NCBI RefSeq assembly: GCF_029407905.1
Contig: NC_073641.1
Coordinates: forward strand, 17,839,001-17,903,000
Reading direction: 5' to 3'
DNA: 64,000 bases
Source: Bubalus kerabau
Lineage: Eukaryota > Chordata > Mammalia > Artiodactyla > Bovidae
A model generated the notes under the pieces. That model was not told the origin of the DNA. It ran no database searches and saw only the letters and a list, made by a program, of their open reading frames with translations. This document shows positions 1 through 11,689 of the stretch, piece by piece. The translations under genes were made by a program, and so were the position numbers. How positions within the stretch are numbered: the stretch's first letter is position 1; each line of letters begins with the position of its first letter.

Positions 1-194
1 TTCCTTATCATTGCAATATATTATTAAAATATTCCAACTTTCCTATAATCACAACTATTCTCTGTGTTCTCCTCCTTGGCTAGGTTTCTCCTTTTTGGAA
101 TGGTGGTCTCTGGACAACGTAGTCTGCCTTTTTAGAGAATATTAGAATTTCTTTGGAAAATGTGTTCTGTAGTGTAGCTAGCTACTAGACAGGG

Positions 195-1115
195 AAATTC
201 AGTTCAGTTCAGTCGCTCAGTAGTGTCTGACTGGGACCCCATGAATTGCAGCACCCCAGGCCTTCCTGTCCATCACCAACTCCCGGAGTTCACCCAAACT
301 CATGTGCATCAAGTCGGTGATGCCATCCGGACATCTCCTCCTCTGTCATCCCCTTCTCCTCCTGCTCCCAATCCCTCCCAGCATCAGGGTCTTTTCCAGT
401 GAGTCAACTCTTCACATGAGGTGGCCCAAGATTGGAGTTTCAGCCTCAGTATCAGTCCTTCCAATGAACACCCAGGACTGGTCTCCTTTAGGATGGACTG
501 GTTGGATCTCCTTGCAGTCCAAGAGACTCTCAAGAGTCTTCTCCAACAACACAGTTCAAAAGTGTCAATTCTTCAGCCCTCAGCCTTATTCACAGTCCAA
601 CTCTCACATCCATACATGACCACTGAAAAAAACCATAGCCTTGACTAGACGGACCTTCGTAGGCAAAGTAATGTCTCTGCTTTTGAATATACTATCTAGG
701 TTGGTCATAACTTATCTTCCAAGGAGTAAGCGTCTTTTAATTTCATGGCTGCAGTCACCATCTGCAGTGATTTTAGAGCCCCCCCAAAATAAAGTCTGAC
801 ACTGTTTCCACTGTTTCCCCATCTATTTCCCATGAAGTGATGGGACCAGATGCTATGATCTTAGTTTTTTGAATGTTGAGCTTTAAGCCAACTTTTTCAC
901 TCTCCTCTTTCACTTTCATCAAGAGGCTTTTTGGTTCCTCTTTGCTTTCTGCCTAAGGGTGTTGTCATCTGCATATCTGAGGTTATTGATATTTCTGCTG
1001 GCAATCTTGATTCCAGCTTGTGCTTCTTCAAGCCTAGTGTTTTTCATGATATACTCTGCATATAAGTTAAATAAGCAGGGTGACAATATACAGCCTTGAC
1101 GTACTCCTTTAATTA
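195..1115 (-). mobile_element. BovB (RTE LINE) 3' half, 5' truncated
   Basis: Reverse-strand BovB sequence runs from its 3' terminal tandem pentamers (AGTTC-like, at 196-212) back through the ORF C-terminal region to a truncation near the segment encoding VRQGCILSPCLF. It is colinear with the plus-strand copy at 45343-46353. Several frameshifts and stops break the frame, so it is a dead fragment. BovB is an RTE-clade LINE with an endonuclease and a reverse transcriptase; only reverse-transcriptase and C-terminal sequence is present here. No target-site duplication was evident. Confidence 0.93.
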
Positions 1116-1989
1116 CTGACGTGTAATTTCAAAAAGTATTTTAATGTCTAATGTGTGTTAGTACTTAACTAGTTCTAGATAGGTCAGACGTGGTAAATCC
1201 AGGATCTGCTCTTCTTAGCATAAATAGCCTAGAAGAGACATACATACAATACACACACATGATTACAAACTTTGATGACAGCCATGAAGAAAATGTGTAG
1301 GGTATAAGAACAAATACCTTAGAAGTAAAAATTAGATTTGTATATTAGTAAATATTTCTGTCTCCAATTCCAACAGCTCTGCACCAAATCTCAGCACTTC
1401 TTGCATTGCTCAGTGGTTTTCTGATATTGCAATTTTTCTCTTGCATGTCCCCCAATCTTGACCTTTAGTAATTGGAAACAAAGGTCAGTTGAATGGTCTC
1501 TTAATAAAAAGCCTACTTCTTCAGAAATCAGTTTGACTAAAGGGTCTTGTCAACATGACTGCAAGTTAAGAGCTGACAATGCATTGAAGAAAAGTTAGGA
1601 TATATACAATAATTTGACTTATATCCATCCCAGAATTATTTTCACCTGTCACTGTTGGAGCAACTTCTCCAGGCTATTAAATAATTGTGTGCAGCATTTT
1701 CTTCACTTCCTGAGGCTGGTTTCAGAATAGCATCTGGTGTTTCATGGAGTATGTATGGGATGTGTAGGCGTACTAAATGGCTCGTGTAGATAAAGGAGGA
1801 CATGTTGAGTGTCAAGAACATTCAAACTTCAAGATACTCTGGTAGCTAAAATGAATTTTTTCTGTATGAAAAAGTCACTACCTCATGCTAATTTAGACAA
1901 TAACAAAATTACCATGTGATATTTCAGAAACAGTACCAGTAGAAGGAGAATCAAAATCTGAATGAAGTATCAGTGGGACAGTGTCCTTC
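1116..1989. other. Unassigned A+T-rich sequence
   Basis: I see no gene, no long open frame and no repeat family I can name. It lies between a BovB fragment and an old L1 3' UTR piece. It may be unique sequence or very old repeat. Confidence 0.5.
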
Positions 1990-2260
1990 TTTTTAGAATT
2001 TTTAATGTGCTTTTATTGTGGTAAAAGTCACGTAATATAAAACATACTATTTTAACCATATTTAACTATATATTTCAGTGGCACTAAGTACATTCAATTT
2101 ATTGTGAACTCTCACCATCATCCAGCTTCAGGATTTTTCACTCTCCAAAACTAAAACTTTGTCCCCATTAAACAGTAAGTCTTCATTCCCCATTCCCATT
2201 TTCCCTACCACCTTAAGGGACAGTATTCTTCTCTCAAGTTATATGTAACTTCTTTTATGA
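1990..2260 (-). mobile_element. Old L1 (L1M-type) 3' UTR relic
   Basis: The text running from 'gtaaaagtcacgtaatataa' through 'cagtggcactaagtacattc' to the 'ccccattaaacagtaagtct' part follows the well-known mammalian L1M 3' UTR in antisense. The copy is diverged and truncated at both ends. A related relic lies at 28205-28690. Confidence 0.6.
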
Positions 2261-2329
2261 CTTGGGTATTAGTTTTGCAAATTAGTTCTGTAACTATATC
2301 CTGAGGTTGGTAACAGATTTACTCAAATT

Positions 2330-3735
2330 AGGAATGTAAACTAACTTTAAAATTATAAACAGACAAAGCAAAATTAAAACTGATAACAATACGTTGGAAT
2401 TTAAAGACAAGCATCAATATATTTAAATAGATCAAAGTCATATGGAGTATAGTTTCTGAGTACAGTGGAATTAAACTGAAAATTGCTAATAATAATTCCC
2501 TAGTAAAAATCACAAGTAATCACAATGTTTGTGTGCATGCTCAGTCATGTCTGATTCTTTGCGACCCCTCTACACTGTAGCCTGCCAGGTTCCTCTGTCC
2601 ATGGAATTTTCCAGGCAAGAATACTGCAGTGGGTTGCCACTTCCTTCTCTAGAGGATCTTCACAACTCAGGGATTGAACCCACATCTCTTGCATCTCCTG
2701 CACTGGCAAGCAGTTTCTTTACCACAGTGCCACCTGGGAAGCCCTTAATAAAATTCACTAATAATGAAAATAAAATTAAGTAATACATTAATAAAGAATA
2801 TATGGCCTATAAATCAAATAATAAGAGATAAAATTGAATCAGTGTTTATTCAGAAATATACAACTCCAATGCTTATGTTAGAGAAGACCTAAAATTAATG
2901 ATCTAAGGCTTCAGTTTGAGAAAATCAAATTAAACTTGAAGTAAGTGGAAATAAGTGAAGAAATTAATAGCAGCAACAGAAATATATGACAGGAACAGAG
3001 AAAATTAACAGAAGAAAAAGATTAATAAAATTTATATATCTTTAGATAGATTGATTACAAAAATAAGAGAGAAAACAAAAAACTACCGATATCAGGCTTT
3101 GAAAGGATTTATCAACACAGATTTTACAGTGATTGAAAGCATAACAAGAGATCACATTTAAACTTTTATAACACATATGAAAATTTATATGAAATGGAAA
3201 TATTTATTTAAAAATGTAACCTATCAAAATTAACACAAGAAGAAAGGCTGCAATCTGAATAGCCCTAATTCTAAAATAGAAATGAAATTTCTTATTAACT
3301 CCTCTGCTAAAAAAGCACATTTAAAGAAGAAATAACATGAATATCATGCAAGTATTTTTGAAAAAGAAAAGGAGGGATTACTGCCCTCCTTGTTTGTGAG
3401 TCCAGCAAAACAGTCAGAAAAGACATTGCAGAAAAAATTCACTAATATTTCTTATGAATATAAAGCTAAAATTCCGTAACAAATTGTTAGTGCTTAAAAT
3501 CCAAATGTATTTTGACCAAGTAGGATTTATCCTAAGAAAGCAAGATTGATATAACCTTTGTAAAGCAATCAATGCAATTTATCATATGAAGAAATTAAAA
3601 GAAATAATACATAATTATTTCAATAGATGCAGAAAAACAATTCTAAAGCAATTTACAGTCATGATTTAAATGCTTAGCAAATTAAGAAGAGGTGTTATTT
3701 TTTAAAAGAGAGCTTTTTCCACTTTCCAATCTAGT
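2330..3735 (+). mobile_element. Old L1 ORF2 relic, interrupted by a Bov-tA SINE
   Basis: Decayed plus-strand L1 ORF2. At about 3505-3625 the translated text still resembles the conserved 'DQVGFIPG ... IRKSINVIYHI ... SIDAEKAFD' stretch of the L1 reverse transcriptase, and about 3250-3330 resembles the upstream inter-domain part. Stops occur every few codons. The Bov-tA at 2529-2744 inserted later. It is probably a different copy from the L1 that begins near 3740, because its reverse-transcriptase part comes before that copy's ORF1 part. Confidence 0.65.
2529..2744 (-). mobile_element. Bov-tA SINE
   Basis: The reverse complement begins with the tRNA-Glu-like head (gggcttcccaggtggcac) and ends in the BovB-related tail (agtcagacatgactgagcatg). 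It is inserted in the old L1 ORF2 relic. No clear target-site duplication was found. Confidence 0.9.
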
Positions 3736-3919
3736 TTCTAAGAAACTTGTAAGTCATCACTTCATTCTAACAGCAAGAAAAAGTGCTGAACAAACTAAAA
3801 ATCAACAATGCTTCTTAGTTATTTCAGAGAAGTTAGGTCACAGGGCAAACTTCTGTCTTTAAAATTGGATAGATGGTTACAGAGAATCATAATATCTGGA
3901 AGCATAAACCCATGAATAG

Positions 3920-4127
3920 GCTTCCCTTGGTGACTCAGTGGTAAAGAATCTACTTACCAATTCAGGAGACATAGGTTTTATCCCTGGGTGGGGAAGATCC
4001 CCTGGAGAAGGAAATAGCAACCCACTCTAGTATTCTTACCTGGAAAATCCCATGGACAGAGGATCTTGCAGGTTATATATAGTCCATGGGGTTACAAATT
4101 GGACATGACTGAATGACTAAACAACAA
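3920..4127 (+). mobile_element. Bov-tA SINE with TSD
   Basis: tRNA-like head (gcttcccttggtgactcagt) followed by the Bov-A body and the tail 'ggacatgactgaatgact'. It is flanked by 13-bp direct repeats, aacccatgaatag (3907-3919) and aacccatgaacag (4128-4140), which differ at one base. That is a typical target-site duplication. Confidence 0.93.
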
Positions 4128-5486
4128 AACCCATGAACAGGAAATTTCATGTGAAACACTGCTAAAGTAGAAAAACCTAAATTGTAATAAGGTCTATTGG
4201 TGTCAGCTTAGTATGTATAAGTCTGAAAGTTAAAATCTCCAAGTGGTCCACTCATAAAGGGATCACCACCTATTTGTGAGTTTTACTTCCAGATTCCAAC
4301 CAGGTTTTCATAGTGAAGAGTTAAGAAAAATCCCTATGCATTTTTGGCATGGAGAGAGGGGAATAAGCATTTTGAGATGGACTATTCTGACCTAAACAAG
4401 ACATGGCTTAAAGAGAAATGCATTTACCAGAACCTAACCAACCTGTGGGCAGAGAAACACCCAACTCCAACCCACTCCAGCCTCATACACTGGAAAAGGG
4501 AAATATCCAGCTCTCAACCTATCCAGTCACCTTGTCCCAATTAAGGCTGTAAAAAATCACTGAGAGACACTTTAAACATCACAGCTCAGAGACACAGGTT
4601 CACAAAAAGACTGAGACCTAATCATGGGATGAGAGAAGGTCCCACACAATCCTTACCAAAACATCACGAATGACTTAGTGATTATTGGTCATTAGTAAAC
4701 TTTGCCTCAGTTTCTTTTACCTCACACATCATGTTCAGTTTCCAAACAAAAGTTACAAGGCAAACTGAAAGGCAAAAAAACAGTTTGTAGAGACAAAGTG
4801 AGCATCAGAGCCAGACTCAGATATGCCAGGCTTGTTGGAATTTACAGATGGAGGATATAAAGCTGTGATTAGCATGCTAAGGGCTCTAATGGATAAAGTA
4901 GACAGCATGTAAGAACAGATGGCCAATGTAAGCAAAGAGATGTAAAATCAAAGAAAAAAATTAAAAGAAATGCTTGAGATAAAAAACAGCATAATAAACA
5001 TGAGGAAAGCCTTTGATAAGTTTATTAGTAGATTGGACATGGCTGAGGAAAAAAAAAAAAACTATGTTAGTGACATGTCAGTAGAAACTTCGAAAACTGA
5101 AAAGAGAAAAAAAAAATACTGAAAAAATTCTAATATTTAAGAACTATGGGACAACTATAAAAGATGTAACATATATGTAAATATAACACCAGAAGGAGAA
5201 AAAAAGAAAGGAAGAGAAGAAATATTTTAAGTGAAAATGATTGAGAATTTCCCCAAATGAATGTCAAATACCAAACCACAGATCTAGGAAGCTCACAAAA
5301 CACCAAGAAGGATAAGTGAAAAAAAAAAAAAAAAAAAACCAAACCCAATACCTAGGCACATCAGATCCGAAAGCAGAGGAAATAAAATTTTAACTATTGA
5401 AGAACAATGATAAGAATTACAAAATACTTCTCAGAAAATGCAAACAAGAAGAGAGTAGAGAGCAATATTTAAAGTGTTGAGAGAAA

Positions 5487-5690
5487 ATCACTGCAGCTGG
5501 TGACTACAGCCATGAAATTAAAAGATGCCTGCTCCTTGGAAGAAAAGTTGCGACAAACCTAGACAGCACATTAAGAAGCAGAGACATTGCCAACAAAGGT
5601 CAGTCTAATCAAAGCTATGGTTTTTCCAGTAGTTATGTATGGATGTGAGGGTTGGACCATGAAGAAAGCTAAGCGCCGAAGAAAATGAAA
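5487..5690 (+). mobile_element. BovB internal fragment
   Basis: A 200-bp internal piece of the BovB ORF, colinear with 45775-45970. It lacks both BovB ends, so it is a double truncation or the remnant of a larger insertion in the old L1. Confidence 0.88.
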
Positions 5691-7396
5691 GCATTAGAGA
5701 AAGAATATGTAAAGATCAAACACATATTTGTCTTTCTTATTAATTGATCTAATAATATGTTTTAAAAATAACAATGTATTCAGTGTTACATGGAGGACAG
5801 CAATAATACAAAAGTTGGGAGGGACGAATGCTATTAATCTTACTTATATTATCTGAGGTGTGTCATAGTGTTGTTTGCAAGTGGACTTGTGTTAGTTATA
5901 TAGGTATATTGCAAATTACATAACAATCACTAAAACATTTTTTTAAAAAGTATAATTTATATGTTAAGAAGGAGAGAATGTAACCATATGAATTGCTCAG
6001 TTAAAAATCAGAGAAGGGAGAAAAAGACTGTAAAACAACCAGAAAAGAAAAAATGAAACAAAGAACAACATAACAAGTAAAAAACAGTGATAAATATAAC
6101 ATATATTCATCCAAATACATTAATAATCACTTTAAGTGATAATAAAACAACTTTAAAAACAGATGTTTGCGTAGATTATGAAACAAGATACAACTATATG
6201 TTGTTCAGAAGAAACCTACTTTCAAAATAAAGACACATATAAATTGAAAGTAAAGGAATGGAGAAAGATCTACCATATTAACAGTAATCAAAAAGAAAGC
6301 TGAAGAAGTTATATTAATTGTAGACAACAAATTCTAGAGCAAAGAAAAATGTCAAGGACAAAGAACGTTATTATATATTGATAAATGGGGAATATAGCCA
6401 ATATTTCAAAATCACTATAACTTTTAAAAATTATATAAAATTAAAATTTAAGTATATAATATATACATTTATATATATATTAACCCTTAATACGTATATA
6501 TCCAACAACAAAGCACCAAAATATATAAGGCAAAAATGGATCGAACAGCAAAGTGAAGTAGATGAATCCATTATTAGAGATGTCAGCACCTCCATAATGT
6601 ACAGACCCAGCAGGCAGAAAATTAGTAGAGACATTGTTGAACTCAAAAACCATCAAGCAAATAAATATAAATGATACATATAGAATAATTTCCAGAACTA
6701 GTAGACCATCCATTCTTCTCATGTTCATATGGAACATTCACTAAGAGAAACTATATTCTAGGCCATAAAACACACTTTAAATAATTTAAAATAATAGAAA
6801 TCGTAGTGTAAGCTTCTAGACCACCATGGGGGAACATTTTTTTTTCTTATATTTCAGTTTTTCTTTTTCCTTATGAATGGACCCAAATCATGGTAATAGA
6901 TCTTTTGCCCTGGCTTTCCACAGTGGTCTTCAGGTGGTTGTCCCTGCATTTTTGTCCCAATTAATCCCTGAATTCATAGTTTTTACAAAACTTCTGGATC
7001 TGTTCATTGCTACTTGCCCTTACTAATAGTGACTTTACCAAGTGGCTACATTTTTTTTTTTTTATTTTATTTTTAAACTTTACATAACTGTATTAGTTTT
7101 GCCAAATATCAAAATGAATCCGCCACAGGTATACATGTGTTCACCATCCTGAACCCTCCTCCCTCCTCCCTCCCCATTCCATCCCTCTGGGTCGTCCCAG
7201 TGCACCAGCCCCAAGCATCCAGTATCGTGCATCGAACCTGGACTGGCAACTCATTTCATACATGATATTTTACATGTTTCAATGCCATTCTCCCAAATCT
7301 TCCCACCCTCTCCCTCTCCCACAGAGTCCATAAGACTGTTCTATACATCAGTGTCTCTTTTGCTGTCTTGTACACAGGGTTATTGTTACCATCTTT

Positions 7397-9454
7397 CTAA
7401 ATTCCGTATATATGCGTTAGTATACTGTATTGGTGTTTTTCTTTCTGGCTTACTTCACTCTGTATAATAGGCTCCAGTTTCATCCACCTCAATAGAACTG
7501 ATTCAAATGTATTCTTTTTAATGGCTGAGTAATACTCCATTGTGTATATGTACCACAGCTTGCTTATCCATTCATCTGCTGATGGACATCTAGGTTGCTT
7601 CCATGTCCTGGCTATTATAAACAGTGCTGCGATGAACATTGGGGTACTCGTGTCTCTTTCCCTTCTGGTTTCCTCAGTGTGTATGCCCAGCAGTGGGATT
7701 GCTGGATCATAAGGCAGTTCTATTTCCAGTTTTTTAAGGAATCTCCACACTGTTCTCCAAAGTGGCTGTACTAGTTTGCATTCCCACCAACAGTGTAAGA
7801 GGGTTCCCTTTTCTCCACACCCTCTCCAGCATTTATTACTTGTAGACTTTTGGATCGCAGCCATTCTGACCGGTGTGAAATGGTACCTCATAGTGGTTTT
7901 GATTTGCATTTCTCTGATAATGAGTGATGTTGAGCATCTTTTCATGTGTTTGTTAGCCATCTGTATGTCTTCTTTGGAGAAATGTCTATTTAGTTCTTTG
8001 GCCCATTTTTTGATTGGGTCATTGATTTTTCTGGAGTTGAGCTGTAGGAGTTGCTTGTATATTCTCGAGATTAGTTGTTTGTCAGTTGCTTCATTTGCTA
8101 TTATCTTCTCCCATTCTGAAGGCTGTCTTTTCACCTTGCTAATAGTTTCCTTTGATGTGCAGAAGCTTTTAAGGTTAATTAGGTCCCATTTGTTTATCTT
8201 TGCTTTTATTTCCAATATTCTGGGAGGTGGGTCATAGAGGATCCTGCTGTGATGTATGTCAGAGAGTGTTTTGCCTATGTTCTCCTCTAGGAGTTTTATA
8301 GTTTCTGGTCTTACGTTTAGATCTTTAATCCATTTTGAGTTTATTTTTGTGTATGGTGTAAGAAAGTGTTCTAGTTTCATTCTTTTACAAGTGGTTGACC
8401 AGATTTCCCAGCACCACTTGTTAAAGAGATTGTCTTTTCTCCATTGTATATTCTTGCCTCCTTTGGCGAAGATAAGGTGTCCATATGTGCGTGGATTTAT
8501 CTCTGGGCTTTCTATTTTGTTCCATTGATCTATATTTCTGTCTTTGTGCCAGTACCATACTGTCTTGATAACTGTGGCTTTGTAGTAGAGCCTGAAGTCA
8601 GGTAGGTTGATTCCTCCAGTTCCATTCTTCTTTCTCAAGATCGCTTTGGCTATTCGAGGTTTTTTGTATTTCCATACAAATTGTGAAATTATTTGTTCTA
8701 GCTCTGTGAAGAATGCTGTTGGTAGCTTGATAGGGATTGCATTGAATCTATAGATTGCTTTGGGTAGTATACTCATTTTCACAATATTGATTCTTCCAAT
8801 CCATGAACATGGTATATTTCTCCATCTGTTAGTGTCCTCTTTGATTTCTTTCCCCAGTGTTTTATAGTTTTCTATATATAGGTCTTTAGATTCTTTAGGT
8901 AGATATATTGCTAAGTATTTTATTCTTTCCATTGCAATGGTGAATGGAATTGTTTCCTTAATTTCTCTTTCTGTTTTCTCATTATTAGAGTATAGGAATG
9001 CAAGGGATTTCTGGGTGTTGATTTTATATCCTGCAACTTTACTATAGTCATTGATTAGTTCTAGTAATTTTCTGGTGGAGTCTTTAGGGTTTTCTATGTA
9101 GAGGATCATGTCATCTGCAAACAGTGAGAGCTTTACTTCTTCTTTTCCAATTTGGATTCCTTTTATTTCTTTTTCTGTTCTGATTGCTGTGGCCAAAACT
9201 TCCAAAACTATGTTGAATAGTAATGGTGAAAGTGGGCACCCTTGTCTTGTTCCTGACTTTAGAGGAAATGCTTTCAATTTTTCACCATTGAGGATAATGT
9301 TTGCTGTGGGTTTGTCATATATAGCTTTGATTATGTTGAGGTATGTTCCTTCTATTCCTGCTTTCTGGAGAGTTTTTATCATAAATGGATGTTGAATTTT
9401 GTCAAAGGCTTTCTCTGCATCTATTGAGATAATCATATGGTTTTTATTTTTCAA
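7397..9454 (-). pseudogene. L1 ORF2p C-terminal two-thirds (reverse transcriptase and Cys-rich domain), 685 open codons
   Basis: An unbroken frame continues from the 5' inversion point to the natural ORF2 stop. It lacks the N-terminal endonuclease and the first part of the reverse transcriptase, and has no native start. Visible motifs are SIDAEKAFD near residue 10, the RQGCPLSPLLF block near 70, and the catalytic FADDMILY at about 112-119. Near 530-560 the C-terminal Cys/His region reads CWRGC ... HCWWEC. In a whole L1 this enzyme copies RNA at the nicked target site. The absence of stops over 2 kb suggests a young insertion. It cannot encode a functional ORF2p because the endonuclease is missing. 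Near-identical sequence occurs at 13753-15561. Confidence 0.95.
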
Positions 9455-9473
9455 TTTGTTAATATGGTGTATT

Positions 9474-9540
9474 ACACCATGACCAAGTGGGCTTTATCCC
9501 AGGGATGCAAGGATTCTTCAATATCCGCAAATCAATCAAT
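9474..9540 (+). mobile_element. Inverted 5' tip of the 7-kb L1
   Basis: Read on the plus strand, this 67-bp segment encodes DQVGFIPGMQGFFNIRKSIN, the L1 reverse-transcriptase residues that normally come just before the body's first residues (VI.HINKLK). The rest of the element reads on the minus strand. The copy at 15830-15896 shows the uninverted arrangement. Confidence 0.93.
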
Positions 9541-9554
9541 GTGGCTACATTTTT

Positions 9555-10547
9555 GTATAGTTTTCACATCAACCAGCTTTGTAAAGGGGATTTACAGTCA
9601 GACAATGTCACTTGTTTTGCTGGCAAATTGTTTTAATACACTTGATAAAACTGGTTGATAACTCATTGAACCAGAAACTATCTTTATATAGTCTCTTTCA
9701 ATTTTTTTTTTCAATTTGTAACCACTGGTTTAAATGGTCTTCTCAAAGTGATTAGCTTTGTCGGGGATCAGAGAAGAGGGGTGTTATTTAAAGGGGGAGG
9801 GTGAATGGACTACGAGAGGAAGTGTTTTGGTTGTTGGTTTGTTTGCTTTACAATGAAAGACACCTGAGTATGTTTATATTGTGAGCTGTTCTTACACCTC
9901 ATCTTTCAGAGATGCAGGAGTTTAAATCCTGAAGAAAAAGGGCTTAATAGACTCTTAAAATTTTCAGGAAAAAAAAAAAAATAGGCTACAGAAAACTGGT
10001 AAAGCAGGCCAGAAAGGAAGCAGGCAGTGCAGGACACACTCGAGAAGGAAGAATGGATATGACATTCAGTCAGGGGACAGATCAGTAGATTAGACTCCAA
10101 AACAATTTTCAAAAATTGTTCATCAACAGTGCTTCATTTAATTTAAAATGCAAGTTTTGTGTTAGGAAAGAATGTTTTCTACGTAAGTGACAGAGTTACT
10201 ATCTTTAATGCACAGTGTGCTTCTAGATATCAGTAAGATACATATAATCATACTTATAAGTACAGTCTTTCTAACAGACTTGAAACCCCATATCTAATAT
10301 CTACTAATTATCCTAGTTTTCATGAGACTTTTATCTACTTCAGGACCTTTTATTTGATCCTTCTGTTTTGCTAATTCATTCCTATATTAGTGCCACAGGG
10401 TCATTGCAATTTAATATTTGGTAGAGAAATATCAACTTTATTTCCTCTCTTTTCAGAGGCTGTGTAGACGATTTTTCACATTTATGGTTCTGTGTTAATT
10501 TAGGAATAATTGTATTGATTGAACTATCCATTGGAATTCTAATTGGG
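9555..10547. other. Unassigned sequence, no gene seen
   Basis: The left edge is the pre-insertion flank of the 7-kb L1. There are T-rich and A-rich patches but no repeat family I recognise and no convincing open frame. Confidence 0.5.
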
Positions 10548-10769
10548 ATTTTTTTTTATTTTATTTTATTTTTAAACTTTACATAATTGTATTAGTTTTG
10601 CCAAATATCAAAATGAATCCGCCACAGGTATACATGTGTTCCCCATCCTGAACCCTCCTCCCTCCTCCCTCCTCCCTCCTCCCTCCTCCCTCCCCATTCC
10701 ATCCCTCTGGGTCGTCCCAATGCACCAGCCCCAAGCATCCAGTATCGTGCATCGAACCTGGACTGGCAT
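10548..10769 (-). mobile_element. L1_BT-type 3' UTR fragment with expanded (CCTCCCT)n
   Basis: The last 220 bp of the L1 3' UTR in antisense, ending abruptly at 'aacctggactggca'. The heptamer tract (10653-10696) is roughly twice as long as in the other copies here. A BovB 3' tip follows immediately. Confidence 0.93.
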
Positions 10770-10774
10770 TTAGA

Positions 10775-10821
10775 TTCAGTTCAGTTCAGTCGCTCAATCG
10801 TGTCTGACTCTTTGTGACCCA
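10775..10821 (-). mobile_element. BovB 3' terminal tip
   Basis: A 46-bp match to the BovB 3' end, starting with the repeated AGTTC pentamers and ending at 'tttgtgaccca'. It lies 5 bp from the L1 3' UTR fragment and in the same orientation, so the two may be one chimeric insertion. Confidence 0.75.
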
Positions 10822-11411
10822 GAGTGATGAATTTCTTTTTAACTTGTTGATAACTGATATATTAATATCACTTACACTTAGGAGCATACTCTCATGCAAC
10901 TTTTTATTCCTAAATAAAGTTCCATTTCTTTTTTCTTTAGATGTAGTTTCCTAGACATTTAATTTTATTTTCCTATGTATTGCTTTTTTTTTTAACTACA
11001 GTGATCTGTTAATAAAACTACAGATTCCAGTATCAAGTCTTATTAATATCTTATAAAATCATTTTAGTTTTTTCTCATAGTAAAAGGACTTGTAGTATTA
11101 CTATTTCTCAGTCATCCTGTGGAGTATGAAGCTCTGCAATCATATTACACAAAATGTTAAGTTAGTTTCTTTTCTTTTTCTGTGTAACTAAGTAAAACTT
11201 TGTGGATCCTACTGCTAAAAGGACAACATTGATAGGGAAAAAACTGACAGAATCTGAAACACATTTGTGGTGTTTTGTCATTAAAAAATGATACTTGCTC
11301 TTGGCTTCACATAAAGCATTTTTCTAACACTATTATAAGAGTATATTTCTGTTGCCAGATTTTTAAACAATCTGTAATAAGTGTTGAATTTTATTCAATA
11401 GTTTCTGAGTA
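10822..11411. other. Unassigned A+T-rich sequence
   Basis: No gene or named repeat seen. Confidence 0.5.
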
Positions 11412-11632
11412 TGTGTTGTGTGCACGTGTGCTTAGCCACTCAGTCGTGTCCAACTCTTTGTGACCCCATGGACTGTAGCCTGCCAGGCTGCTCTATCCAT
11501 GGGATTGCCCAGGCAAGATTACTGGGGTGGGTTGCCATTTCTACCTCCCGAGGATCTTTCCTATCTAGGGATTGAACTGCATCTCCTGCAGAGCAGGCTG
11601 ATTCTTTACCCACTGAGCCACTGGGGAAGCCA
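11412..11632 (-). mobile_element. Bov-tA SINE
   Basis: The tRNA-like head reads in reverse at 11605-11632 and the BovB-like tail at 11418-11465. The copy is moderately diverged. Confidence 0.9.
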
Positions 11633-11689
11633 TAACTTTTACATTTTCCATTTGCAACAATGGCAAACTTGGAGGTCTTTAGGCTTAGT

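Larger units (their letters stand above)
3740..6835 (+). mobile_element. Old L1: 5' UTR, ORF1 relic and ORF2 endonuclease relic
   Basis: A decayed plus-strand L1. About 3740-4780 resembles an old L1 5' UTR. About 4780-5480 follows ORF1: a segment with 'ctaatggataaagtagacag', then the coiled-coil part, then the part encoding remnants of the RNA-binding domain. About 6170-6835 follows the ORF2 endonuclease domain, with remnants of the motif read as 'IYAPNN..A...YIRQK' near 6500-6530. The region 5485-5690 is a BovB fragment, and 3920-4127 is a later Bov-tA. It stops near 6835, well before the reverse transcriptase. All frames are broken. Boundaries are approximate. Confidence 0.65.
7042..9554 (-). 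mobile_element. Young 5'-truncated L1 (L1_BT type) with inverted 5' tip and TSD
   Basis: The minus-strand L1 body runs from the poly(A) tail (T-tract from about 7056) through the 3' UTR and most of the ORF2 reverse transcriptase and C-terminal region to about 9473. Positions 9474-9540 carry the next upstream 67 bp of L1 in the opposite orientation. Direct repeats gtggctacattttt (7042-7055 and 9541-9554) are the target-site duplication. The A-rich TSD on the L1 sense strand fits L1 endonuclease cleavage. The 3' UTR holds a (CCTCCCT)n tract at 7154-7175. Confidence 0.95.

Noticed and set aside
2700..2744. tRNA genes in the SINE heads (here and in all other Bov-tA copies)
   Set aside because: The heads are tRNA-Glu-derived but cannot form an intact cloverleaf with the required arms, and continue into the SINE body.
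6431..6737. Overlapping 71-98 codon frames on both strands near 6.4-6.7 kb
   Set aside because: They fall in the decayed endonuclease region of an old L1 and are A+T-rich chance frames.
7776..9395. Long open frames on the plus strand opposite the 7-kb L1 (up to 153 codons)
   Set aside because: They are antisense shadows of ORF2 and recur in the same form opposite the second L1 (14132-15652).
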